Assembly: GCF_011764445.1 (NCBI RefSeq)
Contig: NZ_BLPG01000003.1
Location: 1-64,000 of the forward strand
Direction of reading: 5' to 3'
DNA length: 64,000 nt
From: Phytohabitans rumicis
Lineage (GTDB): Bacteria; Actinomycetota; Actinomycetes; Mycobacteriales; Micromonosporaceae
In this document: piece by piece, positions 9,239-15,850 of the stretch
Layout: each line of letters starts with the position of its first letter
How positions within the stretch are numbered: position 1 is the first letter of the stretch
Notes under the pieces: generated by a model
Told to the model about the DNA's origin: nothing
Database searches by the model: none
Seen by the model: only the letters and a program-made list of their open reading frames with translations
Program-made: the position numbers and the translations under genes

Positions 9239-10734
9239 ATGACCGAACCCCACCCGGCGCCCCCACCGGCCACGGTCATCGACGTCACCACCGACAACCT
9301 CGCCGACCACGCCGCACAGCTGCTCGCCGGCGGCGCCCGACTGGCGTTGGTCGCCGCGCACCACGACCCGGACGCCATCCGGATCGTGTACCTGTTCACC
9401 GCCGGCCCACCCGACCAGCGCACCGAACTGCACCTACGCACCCGCCCCGACCAACCCACCGTGCCCAGCCTCGCCGCCCTGTCCTTCCCGCCGGCCGCTT
9501 CGAACGCGAGATGCACGACCTGTACGGCGTCCAACCCGTAGGCCATCCGCTGCCCCGACGCCTGGTCCGGCACCCGCACTGGCCGCACGGCTGGCACCCC
9601 ATGCGCGCCGACGCCGGCCCCCGACCACCCCTGGCCGCCTCCGAGGCGTTCCCGTTCGTCACCGTGCAAGGCCCCGGCGTCTACGAAATCCCCGTCGGAC
9701 CCGTCCACGCCGGCCTGATCGAACCCGGCCACTTCCGGTTCTCCGTCGTCGGCGAAACCATCCTCAAACTCAAAGCCCGCCTCTGGTACGTCCACAAAGG
9801 AATCGAGAAACTCTTCGAAGGCCACCCCGCCCATGATCGGGTGGCCTTGGCGGAGCGGGTCAGCGGCGACACCGCCGTCGGGCACGCCCTGGCCTACAGC
9901 CTCGCCGTCGAAGACGCCCTCGGCTGGCCGATACCAGCCGCCGCGCAACGTGCCCGCGCCGCCGTGCTGGAACTGGAACGGCTGCACAACCACGTCGCTG
10001 ACATCGGGGCCATCTGCAACGACGTCGGCTACGGCATCGCCCACACCCACGCCCAACGCATCCGCGAAACCCTGCTACGCCTCAACCACGCCACCACCGG
10101 CCACCGGCTGCTCCGCGGCGCCGTCTACCCCGGCGGCGCCCACTTGCACACCATCCCCGACCCGGCCACCATTCAGGCGGTCGCCGACGACATCGCCGAA
10201 ATCGTCGACATCGCCCTGAACCACACCGTGGTCCGCGACCGGCTCACCGGCACCGCCGTCCTCACCCAACAGCAGGCCGCCGACATCGGCGCCGTCGGCT
10301 ACGTCGCCCGCGCCAGCGGCCTACCCACCGACGCCCGCCACACCCACCCCACACCACCCTGGACGCGCTCACCATCCCGGTCCACACCAGCGGCGACGTC
10401 CTGGCCCGCTTCCTGATCCGCGCCGACGAAATCCAAGCCTCCACAGCGATCCTCACCACCCTGCTACCCACCCTCACCCCGGCACCACCACCAGCCACCC
10501 CACCCGGCACTCGAGCGGCCGGCATCCGGGGTCGGCATCGCCGAAGGATGGCGCGGCACCATCACCCACCGCGTCGAACTACATCCCGACGGCACCATCA
10601 CCCGAGTCAAGATCGTCGACCCGTCGTTCCTCAACTGGCCCGCCCTGCCCGTCGCCCTGGCCGACACGATCGTCCCCGACTTCCCACTGACGAATAAGAG
10701 CTTCAACCTGTCCTACGCCGGAAACGACCTGTGA
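9239..10734 (+). pseudogene. Ehr large subunit (HycE/HyfG-like) without the NiFe site, frameshifted
   Basis: The protein fuses a NuoC-like domain (EREMHDLYGVQPVGHPLPRRL) to a NuoD-like domain (VGPVHAGLIEPGHFRFS, LWYVHKGIEKLFEGH, LERLHNHVADIGAICNDVGY), as in HycE and Rv0087. Three single-base shifts are needed, near 9491, 10352 and 10520. In group 4 hydrogenases the Ni-Fe centre is held by an N-terminal ERxCGxC motif and a C-terminal DPCxxC motif. Here they read ERVSGDTAVGHA and VDPSFLNWPAL, so all four cysteines are absent. Both sites are far from the frameshifts, so this is not an artefact. The enzyme cannot bind Ni-Fe and belongs to the Ehr class. It ends AGNDL at 10734. Confidence 0.85.
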
Positions 10735-11063
10735 CCAGGCCGATGGAGTTGGAGCCGGCCCGCCGCGCCGCGTGGGACGCCTACCTGGTGGTGACCGTCG
10801 AGCTGTTGCCCGCCCTGGACCGTGACTCGGTGGACGCCTGGCACGTCGTGGCCGAACTGACGGGCCTGGCCGCCAGTATCCGGCTGTGGGCGCCGGGCTG
10901 GGGACCCACCGGCGCGGTACTGGCCGCCGCGATCGACACCGCGCTGCGGCTACGCCGCGACGGGCACCACAACGACCTGGCCCGACTGCTACGCGTCCTC
11001 GCACCGCGGCTGTTCCGGCTCTCCAGCGGCCGGCCCAACCCCCGCACGCGGACCGGCTACTGA
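10731..11063 (+). CDS. Small hypothetical protein after Ehr operon
   Basis: A 110-residue, mostly alpha-helical protein without membrane segments. GTG 10731 overlaps the large-subunit stop (GTGA), so it is the last gene of the Ehr operon. Leucine- and arginine-rich helices (VVTVELLPALDRDSVDAWHVVAEL, LARLLRVLAPRLFRL) suggest a small soluble helical bundle. I do not recognise the family; an assembly or accessory role can only be guessed from the coupling. Confidence 0.55.
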   Translation: MTRPMELEPARRAAWDAYLVVTVELLPALDRDSVDAWHVVAELTGLAASIRLWAPGWGPTGAVLAAAIDTALRLRRDGHHNDLARLLRVLAPRLFRLSSGRPNPRTRTGY

Positions 11064-11243
11064 ACGGCCATCCGGGCGTGCAGGGCGTCGAGTTCGGTCC
11101 ACAGCACGGCCGGGAGTGCCTCCACATCGAACCCGTAGCGCCGCCGCCAGGTCCACAGCAGACACATCCAGCCCTGCGGTGTCGAGCGCGTCCGGTGTCG
11201 GCACCGGGCCGATCGGCGTGGTCAGCTCGGCGACCTCGCGCAC
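11057..11243 (-). pseudogene. Possible small gene remnant, opposite strand
   Basis: On the minus strand VREVAELTTPIGPVPTPDALDTAG is followed, after a frame change, by LLWTWRRRYGFDVEALPAVLWTELDALHARM and a TAG at 11057. The tryptophan-rich tail looks like real protein, but nothing ties it to a known family, and its frame has to be repaired. Confidence 0.25.
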
Positions 11244-11302
11244 CCAGGGTCGCCTCGTTGCGGGTGGTATGGGTCACAGCTATGACGGGCGGGCTGGACG
11301 TA

Positions 11303-11326
11303 GCAATTGAAGAGGTCTTCAATTGC
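11303..11326. promoter_or_regulatory. Perfect 24-bp palindromic operator before second ArsR gene
   Basis: Arms GCAATTGAAGA and TCTTCAATTGC are perfect 11-bp inverted repeats around GG. The site is strikingly AT-rich for this genome and lies 31 bp before the ArsR ATG, overlapping the expected promoter. It is a textbook autoregulatory ArsR operator. Confidence 0.75.
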
Positions 11327-11356
11327 ACCTATACGGAGAACCGGTGGGGAGAGTCG

Positions 11357-11722
11357 ATGGTTCCGCTGTACCAAGCCAAAGCCGAGTTCTTCCGCACCCT
11401 CGGGCACCCGGTCCGGATCCGGGTCCTGGAAATGCTCGGTGACGGGCCGAAGCCGGTGCGGGACCTGCTCGTCGACGTCGACATCGAGGCATCCAGCCTG
11501 TCCCAGCAGCTGGCAGTGCTGCGCCGGGCCGGGATCGTCACCGCGACCCGGGACGGCAACACCGTCCTGTACGCCCTGGCCGGCCCTGACGTGGCTGACC
11601 TGATGCGCGCCGCCCGCAGCTTCCTGACCGGTCTGCTGGCCAGTCAGGCCGAACTACTCGACGCGCTGCGCGACGAGGACGAACCGGCGGCCGGCGATCC
11701 TGTGGCGGGAGCGGCGGCATGA
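11357..11722 (+). CDS. Second ArsR-family regulator, Rv0081-like paralogue
   Basis: This 121-residue winged-helix repressor is closely related to the one at 3271. They share YQAKAEFF, TLGHP, RIRVLE, a SxLSQQLxVLRRA recognition helix, RDG and an LxSQAELL dimer helix. Residues differ in the recognition helix (ASSLSQQLAVL here versus SAHLSQQLSVL), and the two operators also differ, so the paralogues have probably diverged in target. The ATG at 11357 follows GGGGAGAG. No metal-binding cysteines are present. It may regulate the small genes downstream and cross-talk with the Ehr operon. Confidence 0.85.
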   Translation: MVPLYQAKAEFFRTLGHPVRIRVLEMLGDGPKPVRDLLVDVDIEASSLSQQLAVLRRAGIVTATRDGNTVLYALAGPDVADLMRAARSFLTGLLASQAELLDALRDEDEPAAGDPVAGAAA

Positions 11723-11949
11723 CCGGCCACGGGCCCCACCGCCCGCCCGCGGTGCCGGCACCCCACCACGCCGTGGCCGTGGGGCTCGACAGATGCAGGC
11801 TCCTACGCTCAGGACTCGCCGTTGTGGGGCGAGCACGGACCCATGCTGCTGGCCGCCTGCATTGTGCGATGGGCCTGTACCGCGGCGGCGACAGCGACGA
11901 ACTGGCCGGCCTCGCCCAGGACATCAGCGACGAACCAGCACCCCCGTAG
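11719..11949 (+). CDS. Small hypothetical ORF, frame uncertain
   Basis: The ATG overlaps the ArsR stop. The C-terminal part LYRGGDSDELAGLAQDISDEPAPP looks like protein, but the middle reads more naturally in another frame (STDAGSYAQDSPLWGEHGPMLL). A frameshift near 11840 is therefore likely. No family recognised. Confidence 0.35.
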   Translation: MTGHGPHRPPAVPAPHHAVAVGLDRCRLLRSGLAVVGRARTHAAGRLHCAMGLYRGGDSDELAGLAQDISDEPAPP

Positions 11950-12056
11950 CCGCACATCCCACCGGACCCGGCGTGGCCCGCCGACTTCACTCTCTCGTTC
12001 GGCGGGCCACGCCGAACCCGAACGCCCGCCCCACCACCGCCCGACCGGGAGAAGCA

Positions 12057-12265
12057 GTGTCAACCATCACCCGCACCGAACTCGTCACCCACATCGAGGC
12101 CGCCTTCGCCCACGGCCCGCCACCCGCGACAACCTGCTCGCCTACGCCGTCGGCAGCCACGCCCGACCAGAGCTCATCACCGTCATCGAGAACCTGCCGG
12201 ACAAGGCCTACACCGAAATCCGCGACCTTTGGTACGACCTGCCCGACGTCCCGGTCACCGCATGA
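12057..12265 (+). pseudogene. DUF2795-type small protein, frameshifted
   Basis: From GTG 12057 the product begins VSTITRTELVTHIEAAFAHG. After a one-base shift near 12120 it continues TRDNLLAYAVGSHARPELITVIENLPDKAYTEIRDLWYDLPDVPV. This layout, with the LxxLPDxxYxxxxDLW ending, fits the DUF2795 family of small actinobacterial proteins of unknown function. Purine-rich GGGAGAAGCA precedes the start. Confidence 0.6.
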
Positions 12266-12515
12266 CATCCGCTGGCGGGAACGCCATCGCGGGCACCCCG
12301 GCCGGTCACGACACCGACGTCCTTTGAGTGAGCGGCAACCGGGGCTCCATGTGGACGTCGCCACAGGCCCTCAGCCCCGAGGACCGCGGTCGGGGGTGCG
12401 GGCCGCGCGGCGCCGTCTTGTGGTGGTCGTTCCATCGGCGTTGAGCCCATCGTTACCGGATCCGTTGCGCTTGGTCGGGAAGATCCTGGAATCATGCTTT
12501 GCGTGCCCACTTCGG
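12266..12515. other. Intergenic stretch, nothing recognised
   Basis: About 250 bp between a plus-strand small gene and a minus-strand exonuclease remnant. I see no convincing gene, box or strong hairpin. Confidence 0.4.
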
Positions 12516-12985
12516 CTACGGGCCGCGGTGGTGCCTCGACACCGTGTACAGGTCGCCCACGGTGAGCGGGCGTGGCCGCCGGCTTGTCGTCTGGCGTTCC
12601 ATCCGGGTGGCGAGCACGAGCAGCACCTGCGCGGTGGTGAACGCGTCGCCCAGCGCGTGGTGTGGGGTGTGTACGGGCAGGCCGAGCTGGCGTGCGGCGG
12701 TCTCCAGGTCCGGCTCGCGCCCGGCGGCGGGGTCGGCGAGCCGGCTGGCGCGCAGCAGCGCGGCGGTGTCGATCATCAGCCGGCCGGGCCGGTGTCGGCC
12801 CGCTCGAGGAACGCGCGCTCGACCCAGGCCGCCTGGGCTACCGGCCCCGGCCGGACGATCGCCGCGCCGTACGCGACGATTTCGTCGCGGCGCAGGTCCA
12901 GGCCGGTGGTCTCCAGGTCCAGGACGCAGAACTCCGCCTCCCGCCAGGGCGTACGCGGGTTGGCCGTGGGCAGCGGGGCTCTCAC
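12516..12985 (-). pseudogene. DnaQ-like 3'-5' exonuclease, internally deleted
   Basis: The N-terminus has the Exo I motif CVLDLETTGLDLRRDEIVAYGA and the C-terminus has the Exo III motif PVHTPHHALGDAFTTAQVLL of the DnaQ fold. The region between is too short: GAAIVRPGP runs straight into VAQAAWVERAFLERA, losing roughly 45 residues. A frame change near 12785 is also needed before MIDTAALLRASRLADP. The GTG start (12985) overlaps the stop of the upstream gene. In actinomycetes this exonuclease commonly follows a DUF294 protein, and that order is kept here. As written it would lack part of the fold. Confidence 0.7.
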
Positions 12986-13702
12986 CCGGGCAGCCGGTAC
13001 AGCCAGTTGCGGTCCACCCGTGCCTGGACGAGCGCGACCGCCCGGAACGTCTCGCGCAGGTGCCGGCGGGTGAGCGTGTCCAACTCCTTCGGTGCGATGA
13101 ACGTGTCCGGTGTGCTCCCGGCGCGGATCGCCTCCACCTCGTGGCGCAGCAGCAGGCCGTAGATGCTCTCGAAACCTCCGGCCAGCCTGTCGGCCTCGTC
13201 GGCGGTGAGCAGGCCGAGCGTGGCGCCGCGGTGCAGCCGCTCGATCGTGGTGCCGCTGACATCGCCGGCGGCGATGGCGATCCAGCGGGACAGCCCGACG
13301 ATGGGGGCGAGGCCGCCCGCCTTGAGGTCGAGCTGACCGCGGTGTTCGCCGCCAGCACCAGACGATCGGGCGGGCCAGGCGGGCCAGCGGTTGGTCGGCT
13401 CGCCCTAGCCCGTCCCCGGCGGTGAGCCGGGGCCGCTCCGCACCGGGGCGGACGGCGCCGTACCGTAGCCGGTCGGGGCGGGCCAGGAACGTGCGCGGAT
13501 CTGGGATGCGCAGGCACAGGCTCTCCTCGTGGGCCCGTACCCGTACCGGCGGCGGCAGGCCCGCCAGCAGCCACACCTGGCCGAACATGTCACCGGGCCC
13601 CAACAGATCGACCTCGAGGTGCGCGACCAGCCGCGCCAGATCCTGCGCGTCCAGCGCATCGAACGGCGGCTGCCCGCCGAGGAAGTCAGCGAACTCCTTC
13701 AC
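12982..13702 (-). pseudogene. Cyclic-nucleotide-binding/DUF294 protein, internally deleted
   Basis: The N-terminus (VKEFADFLGGQPPFDALDAQDLARLVAHLEVDLLGPGDMFGQVWLLAGLPPP) is a cNMP-binding-like sensor domain. After frame changes between 13340 and 13440 the C-terminus reads GQLDLKAGGLAPIVGLSRWIAIAAGDVSG and LHRGATLGLLTADEADRL, typical of the DUF294 C-terminal domain. It ends NWLYRLPG. Full-length relatives are about 600 residues, with CBS repeats and a nucleotidyltransferase between these ends; here both are missing and about 240 residues remain. An internal loss of over 1 kb is implied, by decay or assembly collapse. Confidence 0.65.
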
Positions 13703-13722
13703 CCCGGCCCACCCTCCGGCAC

Positions 13723-13947
13723 TCAGGCCGGATCGCTGATATCGGCGGCAACGCCACGCGCCCACGCCCGCACCGGGTCCGGGTTACGGAAGTTCAGAAC
13801 GACCGCGTCGTACCCGGCGAGGTCGTCCACCTCGGCCGCCGGCCGGACCGCGACCGCCAACCCAGCCACGCGCAACTCCTCAGCGATCCATTCGGCGATC
13901 TCCGCGGTGGAGCCACCCGTCGTCGCGTACGACACCAGCACCGTCAT
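13723..13947 (-). pseudogene. Flavodoxin-like protein, internally shortened
   Basis: MTVLVSYATTGGSTAEIAEWIAEELR is a clear flavodoxin/HemG-type FMN-binding N-terminus, with GGAGG a few bases upstream of the ATG at 13947. After DAVVL the sequence jumps to NFRNPDPVRAWARGVAADI, which resembles the extreme C-terminus of this family. About 80-90 residues are therefore missing, and only 74 remain against about 160-180. It shares the internal-loss pattern of its neighbours. Confidence 0.65.
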
Positions 13948-14138
13948 CGCGCACCTCCGACATCGAGTACACCGGCGGAGGCCAACGGCCGGGTAGGGCC
14001 GATGGTCCCCGCATGCGAGCGGTCCCGCGGTGCCGGGCCGTTGGTCCCGCTCGATGCGGGACTTGGTTCTCTGCCGGCGGGCGGCGCACCACCCGAGCAT
14101 CGTTCTCATCAATCTTTGCCGCGAACGGAGTGATCCCC

Positions 14139-14786
14139 ATGAAGCGTCGGACCCTGGACCTCGTCGTCAGCGTTGGCGGTCTCGTACTGGCTGGCCTGCT
14201 GCTGATCGCCGGACTCGTACTGACCAGCAACGCGAACTTCGCCAAGAACTACGTCACCGACCAGCTCAGCGCGCAGAACATCACCTTCAAGACGGCCGAC
14301 ACCCTCACCGACGAGGAGAAGGCGCAGCCGTGCGTGGTCGAGTACGCCGGGCAGAAGCTGACCACCGGCAAGCAGGCCGAGTGCTACGCGAACAACTTCA
14401 TCGGCCTGCACCTGAAGTCCACAGCGGACGGCAAGACGTACGCGGAGCTGGGTGTGCCGCAGAGCCAGTTGCGGGCCCAGGTGGCCGAGGCGGAGAAGGC
14501 CGGCGCCCCCAACCTGGCCGACCTGCAGGCACAGTTGGCCGAGGTGAGCCAGCAGCGGGACACGGTGTTCAAGGGCGAGACGCTACGTGGTCTGCTGCTG
14601 ACCTCGTACGGGTTCAGCGAGTTCGGCACCAAGGCGGCGCAGTTCGCCACGTTGGCCTTCCTCGCCGCAGCCGCGATGTTCATCCTGGCGCTGTTCGGGT
14701 TCACCCACGCACTGGTCACCCCGAAGACGGCCACCTTCGCCGCCCCCGAGGCGAACGAGCAGGACCGGACGCCCGTCGGCGTCTAA
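14139..14786 (+). CDS. Membrane protein with large extracytoplasmic loop
   Basis: A 215-residue protein with a transmembrane helix at about residues 8-30 (LDLVVSVGGLVLAGLLLIAGLVL) and a second near 168-190 (FATLAFLAAAAMFILALFGF). Between them lies a soluble, probably extracellular region with two cysteines (QPCVVEY and AECYANN) about 27 residues apart, which could form a disulfide. A heptad-like stretch (LRAQVAEAEKAGAPNLADLQAQLAEVSQQRD) suggests a short coiled coil. The function is unknown; similar proteins occur in many actinomycetes. It stands alone, followed by a hairpin. Confidence 0.7.
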   Translation: MKRRTLDLVVSVGGLVLAGLLLIAGLVLTSNANFAKNYVTDQLSAQNITFKTADTLTDEEKAQPCVVEYAGQKLTTGKQAECYANNFIGLHLKSTADGKTYAELGVPQSQLRAQVAEAEKAGAPNLADLQAQLAEVSQQRDTVFKGETLRGLLLTSYGFSEFGTKAAQFATLAFLAAAAMFILALFGFTHALVTPKTATFAAPEANEQDRTPVGV

Positions 14787-14886
14787 CCGTCGACAACGGA
14801 GCCGCCCCCGCGGAGCCCCGGCGTACCGGCATCCGCCGACCCCGCTGCTGCCGATGATCACCGACCTGCTCGGCTGACCCGACCTG

Positions 14887-14923
14887 GGGCCGTCCGCCTC
14901 CCCGCAGAGGGGTCGGACGGCCC
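14887..14923 (+). terminator. Hairpin downstream of membrane protein gene
   Basis: Arms GGGCCGTCCG and CGGACGGCCC are perfect 10-bp complements, with an inner CCCC/GGGG extension. There is no U-tract, as usual for actinobacterial intrinsic terminators. Confidence 0.6.
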
Positions 14924-14959
14924 TCACCCGGACACCGCAGCCGGACCAGCATCGAAAGC

Positions 14960-15093
14960 ATGAACCAGAAGGACCGAAAGGCACGGGTCACCCGCAGGCC
15001 GACGGGTTCTGGTCGGTCGTCGTGGGCATCCTGCAAGCCCTGGTGTGGCCGGTCTTCGTCATCTACCACCTGCTGAAGTTCCTCGCGGCATAG
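14960..15093 (+). pseudogene. Tiny membrane protein, frameshifted
   Basis: MNQKDRKAR starts at 14960 and, after a one-base shift, continues as HPQADGFWSVVVGILQALVWPVFVIYHLLKFLAA to a TAG at 15093, 10 bp before the ABC ATPase gene. One transmembrane helix is evident. Very short membrane proteins of this shape often precede MacB-type transporter genes in actinomycetes, so it may belong to the exporter operon. Confidence 0.5.
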
Positions 15094-15103
15094 AGGGGAA
15101 ACG

Positions 15104-15850
15104 ATGGCACACCCGATGACCGCGCCCCAGCCGTTGCTGGAGGCGGTGAACGTCCGCAAGGTCTACCGCTCCGGCCAGGTCAGCGTGGTGGCCCTGCACG
15201 AACTGAGCCTGACCGTTCACGCGGGTGACCTCGTCGCCGTGATGGGCCCGTCCGGATCCGGCAAGACCACCCTGCTCAACTGCCTGTCCGGGCTCGACGA
15301 CATCGACGCCGGACAGGTCATGGTGGGCGGCGCGGACCTGTTCGCCATGTCCGACGCCGACCGGACCGAGCACCGGGCCCGCTCCATGGGGTTCGTGTTC
15401 CAGTCGTACAACCTCATCCCGGTCTTCACCGCGGCGGAGAACGTCGAGTTGCCGCTGCTGCTGGTCGGCACCCCCGCCGGGCAGGCCCGCCGCCGGTCGC
15501 TGGAGATGCTGGACCGGGTCGGGTTGGCTCATCGGGCCGGTCACCGGCCGAACGAGATGTCCGGCGGCGAACAGCAGCGAGTCACCGTGGCACGGGCGCT
15601 GGTGGCGCGGCCGGCGATCGTCTGGGCCGTCGAACCGACCGGCAACCTCGACACGGCGATGGCCGGACAGATCATGGCGCTGCTGCAACGCCTCAACGCA
15701 GAAGACGGCCAGACCATCGTGCTCGTCACCCACGATCCGGCCATCGGCGCCGCGGCCGGCCGACTGGTCCGGATGCGCGACGGACGGCTGGCCGCCGACG
15801 AGGCGGTCGTACCGGTCACGGCCGGCGCCTCCGCTCCCACCTTGGGGTGA
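15104..15850 (+). CDS. ABC exporter ATPase (MacB/LolD type) with altered Walker B
   Basis: A 248-residue ATPase of the MacB/LolD class. Walker A is GPSGSGKTT (about residues 47-55), the Q-loop is FVFQSYNLIP, the signature is MSGGEQQRVTVARAL and the H-loop is LVTHD. Walker B reads IVWAVEPTGNLD where relatives read IVWADEPTGNLD: the codon at 15629-15631 is GTC instead of GAC, replacing the Mg-coordinating aspartate with valine at residue 176. The catalytic glutamate remains. This should weaken ATP hydrolysis unless it is a base-call error. The permease gene starts immediately after its stop. Confidence 0.9.
   Translation: MAHPMTAPQPLLEAVNVRKVYRSGQVSVVALHELSLTVHAGDLVAVMGPSGSGKTTLLNCLSGLDDIDAGQVMVGGADLFAMSDADRTEHRARSMGFVFQSYNLIPVFTAAENVELPLLLVGTPAGQARRRSLEMLDRVGLAHRAGHRPNEMSGGEQQRVTVARALVARPAIVWAVEPTGNLDTAMAGQIMALLQRLNAEDGQTIVLVTHDPAIGAAAGRLVRMRDGRLAADEAVVPVTAGASAPTLG

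Noticed and set aside
9239-10734. Calling this operon a true [NiFe] hydrogenase or formate hydrogenlyase
   Set aside because: Both cysteine pairs needed for the metal centre are absent, at positions away from the frameshifts, and no maturation (hyp) genes are in the window.
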